A stretch of DNA of 64,000 bases from Caballeronia peredens (GTDB lineage Bacteria > Pseudomonadota > Gammaproteobacteria > Burkholderiales > Burkholderiaceae), in NCBI GenBank assembly GCA_001544595.2, contig FCOH02000018.1, forward strand, positions 62,001 to 126,000. The letters are read 5' to 3'. The position numbers and the translations under genes were made by a program. Positions within the stretch are counted from its first letter, which is position 1; the number at the start of each line of letters is the position of its first letter. Shown here in pieces: positions 25,166-33,880 of this stretch. The notes below the pieces were generated by a model. The model was not told the origin of the DNA and did no database searches. It saw only the letters and a program-made list of their open reading frames with translations.

Positions 25166-26932
25166 ATGAGCACGACAGTGAACAACAACCACGACGACGA
25201 TTCTGGAGCGACAACGATGAACTCCGATCCACTGGCAACGAGCGACAAAACCGCGCACGCGGAAGAACCGGCGCTGGCCGCGGCCGCGAAAGCGCCGGCG
25301 AAGACCGCGCCCAAGAAGACGACCGCGAAGAAGGACCAGCCGTACTTCGATCCGGTCGCATACGGCAACGGCCCCGACGACTCCGTCGCGGCCACCGAAG
25401 CGGACGAGAACGCGGCGATCACGCATCACAGCGTGACGGTCGGCGGCGCGAAGATCGCGTACACGGCGACCGTCGGCCATCTGGTGACGGTCGATCCGAG
25501 CAGTTCGAAGCCCGACGCGAAGATGTTCTATGTCGCGTTCACGAAGGACGGCGCCAAGGAGGAAACGCGGCCGCTCACGTTCTTCTATAACGGCGGGCCG
25601 GGCTCGTCGTCGGTATTCGTGCTGCTCGGCTCGTTCGCGCCGCGCCGCATCAAGACGGCGATGCCGAGCTTCACGCCGCCCGCGCCGTATCAGATGGAGG
25701 ACAACCCGGACAGTCTCATCGACCGGAGCGACCTGATCTTCATCAATCCGGTGGGCACCGGCTATTCCGCCGCGATCGCGCCGAACAAGAACCGCGATTT
25801 CTGGGGCGTGGATCAGGACGCCGGCTCGATCGCGCAATTCATCAAGCGCTATCTGACCAAGAACAATCGCTGGAATTCGCCCAAGTTCCTGTTCGGCGAA
25901 TCGTACGGCACGGCGCGCAGTTGCGTGCTCGCCTACAAGCTGCACGAGGACGGCATCGATCTCAACGGCATTACGCTGCAATCGTCGATCCTGGATTACG
26001 CGCAGGCGGGCAATCCGGTGGGCGCGCTGCCCACGGCCGCCGCCGACGCGTGGTATCACAAGAAACTCGGCGTGCATCCGACGCCGACGAAACTCGTCAA
26101 TTTTGCGGAAGAAGTCGCGGAATTCGCGCGCACGGATTATCTGAACGCGCTGCGCAAGTTTCCCCAGACCGACGACGAAGTGGTCGAGAAGCTGTCCGAA
26201 TACACGGGCATCGGCCGTGCGACGCTGCTCGCATGGAGCCTCGATATCGCGGCTTACGACAGCCGCGGCAATTCGCTCTTCCTGACGACGCTGCTCAAGT
26301 CGAAGGGCGAATCGCTCGGCGCCTACGACGGGCGCGTGACGGCGATATCGTCGGGCATCGCGGGGAAGATCGACCCGAACTCGGGCAGCAACGACCCGAC
26401 GATGACGGCGGTGAGCGGCGTCTACACGACCATGTGGAACAGCTATCTGAACGAACAGCTGAAATTCACGTCGACGTCATCGTTCACCGACCTCAACGAT
26501 CAGGCGTTCCTCAACTGGGACTTCAAGCATACCGATCCGACGGGCGCGCAGAAGGGCATCGATTCGAAGGGCAACATCATTCTCTACACGGCGGGCGACC
26601 TCGCCGCGGTGATGGCGCTCAACGTCGATCTGCAGGTGCTGTCGGCGAACGGCATGTACGACTTCGTGACGCCGTTCTATCAGACGATCATCGATCTTCA
26701 GCAGATGCCGCTGATCAACAGCACCGTGCGGCAGAATCTGTCGGCGACGTTTTATCCGTCCGGACACATGGTGTACCTCGACGGCGGCTCGCGCACGCAG
26801 CTCAAGGCCGATCTCGCGAAGATGTACGACGCGGCCACGGCGAATCACGCGGCGATGAGCCGGATCATCACCTTGCAGAAGGTGACGGCGGAGAAGACGG
26901 ACGCGGCGTTGTCGCCTGCCGGCGGCGGCTGA
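25166..26932 (+). CDS. S10 family serine carboxypeptidase-like protein
   Basis: A 588-residue alpha/beta-hydrolase of the S10 family, which removes C-terminal residues, usually at acid pH. Motifs: FFYNGGPGSSSVF (oxyanion hole), FGESYGTARS with nucleophile Ser246, GMYDFVTP with Asp499, and PSGHMVYLD with His534, a complete triad. Residues 1-60 are low-complexity, Ala/Lys-rich (AAAAKAPAKTAPKKTTAKK) and not a normal signal peptide. The start could also be the downstream Met in TTMNSDPL. It follows the S53 peptidase closely, pairing an endopeptidase with a carboxypeptidase. Confidence 0.9.
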   Translation: MSTTVNNNHDDDSGATTMNSDPLATSDKTAHAEEPALAAAAKAPAKTAPKKTTAKKDQPYFDPVAYGNGPDDSVAATEADENAAITHHSVTVGGAKIAYTATVGHLVTVDPSSSKPDAKMFYVAFTKDGAKEETRPLTFFYNGGPGSSSVFVLLGSFAPRRIKTAMPSFTPPAPYQMEDNPDSLIDRSDLIFINPVGTGYSAAIAPNKNRDFWGVDQDAGSIAQFIKRYLTKNNRWNSPKFLFGESYGTARSCVLAYKLHEDGIDLNGITLQSSILDYAQAGNPVGALPTAAADAWYHKKLGVHPTPTKLVNFAEEVAEFARTDYLNALRKFPQTDDEVVEKLSEYTGIGRATLLAWSLDIAAYDSRGNSLFLTTLLKSKGESLGAYDGRVTAISSGIAGKIDPNSGSNDPTMTAVSGVYTTMWNSYLNEQLKFTSTSSFTDLNDQAFLNWDFKHTDPTGAQKGIDSKGNIILYTAGDLAAVMALNVDLQVLSANGMYDFVTPFYQTIIDLQQMPLINSTVRQNLSATFYPSGHMVYLDGGSRTQLKADLAKMYDAATANHAAMSRIITLQKVTAEKTDAALSPAGGG

Positions 26933-27041
26933 GCGCGTTTCCGATCCGGGCGCCTGCGCTTTCGTATCAGGGAAGCGCAGGCCTTCGGGAACGCCGATTG
27001 CGGACATCCGGGCACAGATCACCCCACCCGGAGTTCCGCAA

Positions 27042-29165
27042 ATGGCAACAAAGAAGCAACCCGCGAGCGCGGTCGCGCGCACCCCGTCGCAGAGCAACGG
27101 CAATCCCAAAGTCGACGCGCTCGAAACCTTCCGCAGCGACGCAACCAATCAGGCGCTGACGACCAATCAGGGCGTCAAGATCGCCGATAACCAGAACTCC
27201 CTGCGCGCCGGCGAGCGCGGGCCGTCGCTGCTCGAAGACTTCATCATGCGTGAAAAAATCACGCACTTCGATCACGAACGCATTCCCGAGCGGATCGTCC
27301 ATGCGCGCGGTTCGGCGGCGCACGGCGTCTTCAAGGTCTACGAATCGCAGGCCGGACTGACCAAGGCCGCTTTCCTGCAAGACCCGTCGAAGGAAACGCC
27401 CGTCTATGTGCGTTTCTCGACCGTGCAGGGCTCGCGCGGCTCGGCCGACACCGTGCGCGACGTGCGCGGTTTTGCCGTCAAGTTCTACACCGATGAAGGC
27501 AACTTCGATCTCGTCGGCAACAACATGCCGGTGTTCTTCATTCAGGACGCGATCAAGTTTCCCGACTTCGTCCACGCCGTGAAACCCGAGCCGCACAACG
27601 AAATGCCGCAAGGCGGCTCCGCGCACGACACTTTCTGGGACTTCGTCTCGCTCGTGCCCGAATCCGCGCACATGGTGCTCTGGGCGATGTCCGACCGCGC
27701 GATTCCGAAGAGTCTGCGCACGATGGAAGGCTTCGGCATCCATACTTTTCGCTTCATCAATGCCAAAGGGGAAGGGCGCTTCGTGAAGTTCCACTGGCGC
27801 CCGACCATCGGCTCGGCGTCGCTGCTGTGGGACGAAGCGCAGAAGCTCGCGGGCAAGGACGCCGATTTTCATCGGCGCGATCTGTGGGAAGCCATCGACA
27901 ACGGCGACTATCCGGAATGGGAACTCGGCGTGCAGATCGTCGAGGAAGAAGACGAACACAAGTTCGACTTCGACCTGCTCGATCCCACCAAGATCATTCC
28001 CGAAGAACTCGTGCCGCTGAAGATGATCGGCAAGCTCACGCTCAATCGCAATCCCGATAATTTCTTCGCGGAAACCGAACAGGTGGCGTTCTGTCCGGGG
28101 CATATCGTGCCGGGCATCGACTTCTCGAACGACCCGCTGCTGCAAGGCCGGCTCTTTTCGTACACCGATACGCAGATCAGCCGTCTGGGCGGCCCGAATT
28201 TTCACGAGATTCCGATCAACCGTCCGCTCGCGCCGCTGCACAACGGCCAGCGCGACGCGATGCATCGCCAGACGATCGACCGTGGCCAGGCGTCCTACGA
28301 GCCGAATTCCATCGACGGCGGCTGGCCGAAGGAAGCCGCGCCGGCCGCGGCGGGCGGCGGCTTCGAGAGCTATACCGAGCGCGTGGAAGGCGCGAAGATC
28401 CGCGTGCGCAGCCCGTCGTTCAGGGATCACTATTCGCAGGCGACGCTGTTCTGGAACAGCATGACGGAGCCTGAGCAGGATCATATTGTCGGCGCGTATT
28501 CGTTCGAGTTGAGCAAAGTCGAGCGTAAGCCGATCCGCGAGCGTCAGCTCGGCATTCTCGCGAACATCGACGAAACGCTCGTGACCCGCGTCGCCGCGAA
28601 TCTCGGGCTGCCCGTGCCGAAAAAGAGCGCGGACGCCGACGAGCTCGGCAAGTCGTCGGTGAAGGAATCGCCCGCGCTGTCGATCGTCGCGAAGACCGTG
28701 CCGTCGATCAAGACGCGCAAGGTCGCGATTCTCGCCGCCCAAGGCGCGGACGCCGCGAGCATCAAGGCGATCAAGGACGCGCTCGCCGCGCAGGGCGCGC
28801 ATGCGAAGGTCATCGCGCCCACGCTCGGTTCGCCGGCGGAAGGCGTCGAGGCCGATGCGACCATTCTCGCGATGCCGTCGATCATGTTCGACGGCGTGAT
28901 CGTCGCGGGCGGCAAAACGAGCGCGAAAACGCTGTCCGAATCGGGCGACGCGCGCCACTTCGTGCTGGAGGCGTTCAAGCATCTGAAAGCGCTCGGCGCG
29001 GTCGGCGACGGTGAAGACGTGCTGGCCGCCGCGCATTTGCCGGCGGGCGACGAGGGCGTCGCGGTCGGCAGCGATATCGCTCAGGTGATGAAGAGCTTCA
29101 TCGACGCGATGAGCCGGCATCGCGTCTGGTCGCGCGCGCAAAAGGCGGAATCTGTGCCTGCATGA
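27042..29165 (+). CDS. katE: Large-subunit catalase HPII type
   Basis: A 707-residue clade-2 catalase. Active-site His is in IVHARGSAAHGVF, the distal Asn region in VGNNMPVFFIQDA, and the haem-ligand Tyr in GRLFSYTDTQISRLGGPNF. Beyond about residue 560 is the class-I glutaminase/DJ-1-like C-terminal domain that distinguishes HPII from small catalases (VAILAAQGADAASIKAIKDAL, FDGVIVAGGK). It disproportionates hydrogen peroxide and is usually a stationary-phase or stress enzyme. It lies about 110 bp after the S10 peptidase on the same strand, with its own leader; co-regulation with the peptidases is possible. Confidence 0.96.
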   Translation: MATKKQPASAVARTPSQSNGNPKVDALETFRSDATNQALTTNQGVKIADNQNSLRAGERGPSLLEDFIMREKITHFDHERIPERIVHARGSAAHGVFKVYESQAGLTKAAFLQDPSKETPVYVRFSTVQGSRGSADTVRDVRGFAVKFYTDEGNFDLVGNNMPVFFIQDAIKFPDFVHAVKPEPHNEMPQGGSAHDTFWDFVSLVPESAHMVLWAMSDRAIPKSLRTMEGFGIHTFRFINAKGEGRFVKFHWRPTIGSASLLWDEAQKLAGKDADFHRRDLWEAIDNGDYPEWELGVQIVEEEDEHKFDFDLLDPTKIIPEELVPLKMIGKLTLNRNPDNFFAETEQVAFCPGHIVPGIDFSNDPLLQGRLFSYTDTQISRLGGPNFHEIPINRPLAPLHNGQRDAMHRQTIDRGQASYEPNSIDGGWPKEAAPAAAGGGFESYTERVEGAKIRVRSPSFRDHYSQATLFWNSMTEPEQDHIVGAYSFELSKVERKPIRERQLGILANIDETLVTRVAANLGLPVPKKSADADELGKSSVKESPALSIVAKTVPSIKTRKVAILAAQGADAASIKAIKDALAAQGAHAKVIAPTLGSPAEGVEADATILAMPSIMFDGVIVAGGKTSAKTLSESGDARHFVLEAFKHLKALGAVGDGEDVLAAAHLPAGDEGVAVGSDIAQVMKSFIDAMSRHRVWSRAQKAESVPA

Positions 29166-29280
29166 CGCGTCGAGTGTTTCGCCGCGCGCAACGAAGCGCG
29201 TCTTCGGACATCGTGCCGGCGATATGCGCGCCCGGGCCTTTTTGAGACACTAGCCGCACTGCTCACTCCGAGGGTGCGGC

Positions 29281-32200
29281 ATGTTCGATCGTGCGAGACA
29301 TCGTGGCTTCGCCGCGCGTGCTTCACGTGTGCAATGGCGCGCGCGCGTGAGCATGGTCGTCGTCGCTCTGAGCTGGGCGCTGTGCGTGACGGCGGTGGGC
29401 GCGAGGGAGCGCATCGTCGTCGGCGCGGCGGCGGGCGTTGCGCCGCCGCTCGACATGGCGTATCCGCATGACACCCGTCCGCGCGGGATTTCGGTCGATT
29501 ACGTCGATGCCGTGGCCCGCGCGCTCGACGCCGATACGCAATGGCGTCTCTATCCGAACCGCGCCGCGCTGATGGCGGCGCTCGCGCGCGGCGACATCGA
29601 CATGGCGACGGGCGCGACCGGCGCTGACGGCGGCGCGCTCGCCTACAGCAGTCAGTATCTGCCGATCAAGCAGATTTACATCGAGGCGCTCGTCAAGGGC
29701 GCACCCACGCATCGGCTCGCGTACGTGGACGCGCAGACTTCGCCGCGCGACTGCAGTCCGCTTATCCGTCGATGTCGCCCGTCGCGTATCCGGACTTGAT
29801 CGGCGCGCTGCTCGCCGTATCGCTCGGCGACGCCGACGCGTTCGTCGGCGACATGACCGCGTCCGCCTTCGCGATCACCCATTACTACCTGCCGAATCTG
29901 ACCATCACGGACTTTGCGGCCTTCGACGGCGACGGCTATCGCTTCGCTTTCGCGGCAGACCGCGAGGGCGCGGGCGCGCTGCGGCAGCGGGTCGACGGCG
30001 CCCTTGAGGCGCTCCCGCCGGCTTTCACGCTCGTCGCGCGCGCGCGCTGGAACCCGGGCGCCTACGCCGTCACGCAGGAGCGTCCGATCGAGCTCACGGC
30101 GCAGGAGCGTGAGTGGGTGCGCGCGCATCCGGTGGTGCATTACTCGATGCTCGCGCAGGGCGCGCCGTTGACCTTCCGCGATTCGCGCGGGCAGGCGGCG
30201 GGCATCGCGGTCGATATCCTCGATGCGATCGCGCGCGTGACCGGCCTGCGCTTCGAGCCCCGCGTGCGCAGCACGCCCGAACAACTCGCGGCCGACATGC
30301 GCAGCGGCGCTTCCGCCATCCTGCCCTACGGCGTGGGCGAGACCTCGGCGATGCCCGGCGGCGTGCTGACCGTGCCGACCGGCGACGGCATCTTCGTGAT
30401 CGTGACGTCGGCCAGTCAGCCGCCGCTGCGCGACGTCGCCGCGCTCGCGGGCAAGCGTGTCGCGCTGCCGGCCTCGTCGCTGCTGCAGAAACTCCTGCAG
30501 CAGAACGTGCCCGACGTGCGGATCGTCCATACGCGACCGCTCGACGGCCAGTTTCAGGCCGTGGCAAAAGGCGAAGCCGATGCGGCCATCGCCGATCTCG
30601 CTCTCGCCAACTACGCGGTCGGCAATGCGTATCGCGGCTCGCTCGTGTTGAGCGGCGTGCTCTCGACGCAGCCGGTTCCGCACGGCCTGACCGTCGCGGC
30701 GAACGAACCGGTGCTGCTCGGGATCCTCAATCGCGCGATCGAGAGCCTGCCGCCGCCCGAGCTGGAAACGATCCGCGCGCGCTGGAAGCTCTCCGAGCAT
30801 CCCGAGATGCTGTGGGAGCGCCGCCGTCCGCAAGTCGCGCTCGGCGCGCTGCTCGGCGCCGCGCTCGTGCTGGTGCTGGCGGGCTGGGCGCTGACTTTGC
30901 GCGTGCAGATCGCGCGCCGGATCGCCGCCGAAAAGGCGATGCGCGTCGCCAAGGAAGAGGCCGAAACCGCGAACCGGGCGAAATCGACGTTCCTTGCGAC
31001 CATGAGCCACGAAATCCGCACGCCGATGAACGCTGTGCTCGGCCTGCTCGAAATGGAACTGCGCGCGCCGGGCGAACGCGCCGCGACCGAGCGCGCGCTT
31101 TCGACCGCGCATCGGGCGGCGCGCGATCTGCTCGGCATGATCGACGATCTGCTCGATGTCGCGAAGATCGAGGCCGAGCGGCTCGTGCTCGCGCCGGCGC
31201 CGCTCGAGATCGACGCGTGGGTCGCAGGCGTCGCCGCGATCTACGAGCCCGCCGCGCGTGCGAAGGGCATCGCGCTGGTCGTGCGGCGGCAGGGAGAGAA
31301 CGGTCCGGACTGGATCCTTGCCGATGCGCAGCGTCTTCGGCAAGTTGTCGGCAATCTGCTGTCGAACGCGATCAAGTTCACCGACGCCGGCGCGGTGACG
31401 CTCGAATACGGCGTCGCCGCCGCGCACGAAGGCCGGCGCGCGGTGACGCTCGCGGTATCGGACACGGGCATCGGCATCGCGCCGGACAAGCAGGCCGCGC
31501 TGTTTACGCCGTTCGTTCAGGCCCACGACGGCCGCGCGCGCAACGTGGGCGGCACGGGGCTCGGGCTGACGATCAGCAAGCGTCTCGTCACCATGATGGG
31601 CGGCGCCATCGAGCTTTCGAGCGAGCCGGGACGCGGGACGTGCTTCACGGTGCGCATCGAGTTTCCGGAAGCGGAGGCGCTCGCGCCGCCGGCCGAGGCG
31701 CCGCCCGCGGCAACGGGCGCGGCGGCGGAATCGCTCGCGGGCTTGCGCGTGCTCGTCGTCGACGATCATCCGGCCAACCGCATCGTGCTCGACGGGCAGA
31801 TCCGGCACCTGGGCGGCGCGGTGCAGCTCGCCGTCGACGGCAAGCGCGCTCTCGCGTTGTGGCGCGCCGGGCCGCGCGCTTTCGACGTGATCCTCACCGA
31901 CTGTTCGATGCCGGAAATGAGCGGCGAGCAACTGGCGCGCGCGATCCGCGATGACGAGGCGAGAGCCCCGTTGTTGTCGCGGCCCGTGCCGATCATAGGC
32001 ATGACGGCGAACGCGCAGCCCGATGCGGCGGCGCGCGCGATCGCATCGGGCATGACGGCCTGTCTCGTCAAGCCGCTCGGTCTGGATGGCTTGCGCGAGG
32101 CGCTCGTCGCGGCGACGGGAGGGCATCGCGTGGCGGCCGGGGCGCCGCCGCTGCCCGTGGAACCCGTGGAACTCGTGGAACCGGAGAAGGCCGCCGCCGA

Positions 32201-32555
32201 CGCATTCGACCGCGCATTGCTGGCGGGCTTCGGCGATCAGGCCGGCGTGCTCGTCGATACGTTGAAGTCGGCGAATGCGCAGGATTTCGCCGTCGCGCGC
32301 ACGGCCTTCGACGACTGCGACTGGGCGCTGCTGCGCGAGAAAGCGCACCGGATGGCGGGCGGGGCGGCGGTCATCGGCGCGACGCCCTTCAGGCGTGCGT
32401 GCCTCGCGCTGCAGGACGACTGCGATCGCGCACTCGACGAGGACCGCAACGGCGAGGACGATCCGCACATCGCGGCATCGTTCGCGGCTTTCGTCGCGGC
32501 GTCCGGGGCGCTCGACGCGGCCCTCGACGCATCGCTCGCGCCGCGCGCCGCGTAA
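29281..32555 (+). pseudogene. BvgS-like hybrid histidine kinase interrupted by a frameshift
   Basis: The gene begins at 29281 with a positively charged start and hydrophobic helix (VVVALSWALCVTAVGA), then the first periplasmic substrate-binding (VFT1) domain (RERIVVGAAAGVAPPLD, GISVDYVDAVARAL). In frame it runs to QTSPRD and then nonsense, stopping at 29799. The continuing VFT1 sequence (QSAYPSMSPVAYPDLIGALL) resumes in the next frame from 29751. Only two bases (29749-29750) occupy the codon slot before it, so one base is missing. As read, the full-length sensor of about 1090 residues is not made. A sequencing or assembly error is the main alternative, because both halves are otherwise intact and there is no homopolymer at the site. 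Confidence 0.75.
29772..32555 (+). CDS. 3' part of the BvgS-like hybrid kinase (second VFT, kinase, receiver, Hpt)
   Basis: The in-frame remainder, 927 residues. It holds the end of VFT1, a second periplasmic substrate-binding domain (~residues 115-345), and one TM helix (VALGALLGAALVLVLAGWAL). Next are HisKA with the phospho-acceptor in ATMSHEIRTPMN (H413) and an HATPase with N-box LLSNAIKFT and GTGLGL. A receiver follows with D710 in ILTDCSMPEMSG, then an Hpt domain with H859 in EKAHRMAGGAAVIG. There is no PAS domain between TM and HisKA, unlike Bordetella BvgS. No response regulator adjoins it. Whether this fragment is translated alone is doubtful, since it lacks a signal peptide. Confidence 0.7.
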   Translation: MSPVAYPDLIGALLAVSLGDADAFVGDMTASAFAITHYYLPNLTITDFAAFDGDGYRFAFAADREGAGALRQRVDGALEALPPAFTLVARARWNPGAYAVTQERPIELTAQEREWVRAHPVVHYSMLAQGAPLTFRDSRGQAAGIAVDILDAIARVTGLRFEPRVRSTPEQLAADMRSGASAILPYGVGETSAMPGGVLTVPTGDGIFVIVTSASQPPLRDVAALAGKRVALPASSLLQKLLQQNVPDVRIVHTRPLDGQFQAVAKGEADAAIADLALANYAVGNAYRGSLVLSGVLSTQPVPHGLTVAANEPVLLGILNRAIESLPPPELETIRARWKLSEHPEMLWERRRPQVALGALLGAALVLVLAGWALTLRVQIARRIAAEKAMRVAKEEAETANRAKSTFLATMSHEIRTPMNAVLGLLEMELRAPGERAATERALSTAHRAARDLLGMIDDLLDVAKIEAERLVLAPAPLEIDAWVAGVAAIYEPAARAKGIALVVRRQGENGPDWILADAQRLRQVVGNLLSNAIKFTDAGAVTLEYGVAAAHEGRRAVTLAVSDTGIGIAPDKQAALFTPFVQAHDGRARNVGGTGLGLTISKRLVTMMGGAIELSSEPGRGTCFTVRIEFPEAEALAPPAEAPPAATGAAAESLAGLRVLVVDDHPANRIVLDGQIRHLGGAVQLAVDGKRALALWRAGPRAFDVILTDCSMPEMSGEQLARAIRDDEARAPLLSRPVPIIGMTANAQPDAAARAIASGMTACLVKPLGLDGLREALVAATGGHRVAAGAPPLPVEPVELVEPEKAAADAFDRALLAGFGDQAGVLVDTLKSANAQDFAVARTAFDDCDWALLREKAHRMAGGAAVIGATPFRRACLALQDDCDRALDEDRNGEDDPHIAASFAAFVAASGALDAALDASLAPRAA

Positions 32556-32692
32556 CGTCCGGCACGCTTTCGCCACGCCGATTTCACCTCTTGCAACGTT
32601 CGCGAGCAACAGTTCGCGTGCGGCGCGTCTTTCGTGTGTTTTAATTGACCCTTCGATTATCTCAATAACATGCGGCGACGTTTCGCCGCGCG

Positions 32693-33217
32693 ATGGATTG
32701 CGCGAGAGGCATGATTCGAAGGGATACCGGGACCATCGGGAAACGAAAGGTACGCGCCGCGCTGGCCTGCTGCTGCGCGCTGCTCGCGTTCACGCCGGGC
32801 GTGCCGCGGGCGCAGCGCGCCGAATGGCTCGATGCGCGCGTGACGCAGACGACCATCGTCGACACGATCTGCGTGCCGGGCTACGTGGATCGCGTGCTGC
32901 CGTCCTTCGAGATCCAGATGCGCCAGAAAGAGCGGCTGCTGAAGCAACGCAGCATCGACGCTTCGTTCGCGTCGGAATATGCACTCGATCACCGCATGCC
33001 GGTGCTGCTCGGCGGCTCGCCGAACTCGCCCGCGAATCTGGATCTGCGCCGCTGGGAAGGGCGCGCGGGCCAGCGCCGCAAGGAGCGGCTCGCGGTCTAC
33101 CTGAAGCGCTGCGTCTGCACCGGCGACATCACGCTGAAGGACGCGCAAACGGCGATGGCCGGCGACTGGGCCAACCGCTATCCGAATCTGTCCAGCATGT
33201 CGTGCAGCGGCTTCTGA
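32693..33217 (+). CDS. Exported HNH-like protein of unknown function
   Basis: The start is uncertain. ATG at 32693 or at 32711 is possible, and both give a Sec signal (KRKVRAALACCCALLAF, cleavage near RAQ-R). The mature part contains FASEYALDHRMPVLLGGSPNSPANLDLRRWEG followed by QRRKERLAVYLKRCVCTGDITLKDAQTAM. The D-H-x(6)-L-G-G-x-N-L pattern and trailing Cys-Thr-Gly...AQ resemble a group of small HNH-fold (beta-beta-alpha metal) proteins annotated as endonuclease-like. The usual final His of an active HNH is not obvious. It could be a periplasmic nuclease relative, and no immunity-type partner is adjacent. Confidence 0.65.
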   Translation: MDCARGMIRRDTGTIGKRKVRAALACCCALLAFTPGVPRAQRAEWLDARVTQTTIVDTICVPGYVDRVLPSFEIQMRQKERLLKQRSIDASFASEYALDHRMPVLLGGSPNSPANLDLRRWEGRAGQRRKERLAVYLKRCVCTGDITLKDAQTAMAGDWANRYPNLSSMSCSGF

Positions 33218-33338
33218 CGATTGATTCGCCGCATCCTTCCGATTTAGAACATTTATTGAAAAAGACGGAATGCCGCAGCCCGGTCACGGTCTACGAGATT
33301 AGTATGTCTCTATCTCGAAATTATCCGCCGGAGTTGCC

Positions 33339-33446
33339 ATGGTCATCGCTTATGTGTCCCTTTTCGTCGTCGGCACGCTGGCGGCGGTCATGATTCATCG
33401 ACGTCGTCCGCAGCCGGTACGCGTGCGCGCTCGCGCCAGAAGGTGA
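33339..33446 (+). CDS. 35-residue single-pass membrane peptide
   Basis: A very short frame with a good GGAG six bases before the ATG. It encodes a hydrophobic helix (MVIAYVSLFVVGTLAAVMIH) followed by a very basic tail (RRRPQPVRVRARARR). It ends six bases before the start of the RRM-like gene, whose ribosome site (AGGTGA) overlaps its stop codon, so the two are likely translationally coupled. The positive-inside rule would place the basic tail in the cytoplasm. Function unknown; a membrane anchor or adaptor for the next gene is speculation. Confidence 0.5.
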   Translation: MVIAYVSLFVVGTLAAVMIHRRRPQPVRVRARARR

Positions 33447-33451
33447 CGGCG

Positions 33452-33718
33452 ATGAACCTGCTCGTCTGGAATCTTCCCCGGCGCTGCGCCGCGCGCGACG
33501 TGCGGCGCTTTCTCGAACACGAACTGGGCGATCTCGTCAGCGACATCGAGGTGCACGGCGCGGGCACCGCGCAGGCCTACGCGACCGCCCGGCTCGCGAC
33601 CGATGTACCGTATATCGGCGAGGCGATTGCTCAGAAACTTTGTCATCAGCGTCTTCTCGACGCACCATTGCGCGCTCGCGCCTCGGCGTCCGGCGACGCC
33701 TCCACGCGTCTGCATTGA
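33452..33718 (+). CDS. Small RRM-like protein (88 aa)
   Basis: The ATG at 33452 is preceded by AGGTGA. The first 70 residues read as an RNA-recognition-motif fold: NLLVWNLPRRC resembles the RNP-2 strand, a helix CAARDVRRFLEHELG follows, and QAYATARLATDV sits where RNP-1 should be, although the key aromatics of RNP-1 are weak. The C-terminal 15 residues are Ser/Ala/Arg-rich. Small RRM proteins occur in several proteobacteria, mostly uncharacterised. It is probably co-expressed with the membrane peptide just upstream. Confidence 0.6.
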   Translation: MNLLVWNLPRRCAARDVRRFLEHELGDLVSDIEVHGAGTAQAYATARLATDVPYIGEAIAQKLCHQRLLDAPLRARASASGDASTRLH

Positions 33719-33811
33719 CGGCCGGCGCGCCCACGCGTTCGCGTGCGAAGGCGTGATCAGGCCGGAATGAACCTTGCTGAAAAGTCGCTGACGAACGTCA
33801 TGTAGCGGCGA

Positions 33812-33841
33812 AGCCGGTGCCTCGTGCGCACCGGCTTTTTT
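33812..33841 (+). terminator. Terminator after the RRM-like gene
   Basis: AAGCCGGTGC (33812-33821) pairs with GCACCGGCTT (33829-33838), followed by a T-run to 33841, about 95 bp after the RRM-like stop. Confidence 0.85.
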
Positions 33842-33880
33842 ATTGCGCGTAGCGGAAAGCAAAGGGGATATTCGATTTCG

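Noticed and set aside
23513..26077. Long minus-strand open frame opposite the two peptidases
   Set aside because: Arg/Val/Asp repeats with no domain; both plus-strand genes have complete catalytic motifs and ribosome sites.
29676..32609. Very long open frame (977 codons) on the minus strand opposite the kinase
   Set aside because: It is an Arg-rich, motif-free shadow of the kinase caused by high GC; the plus-strand frame has full kinase motifs.
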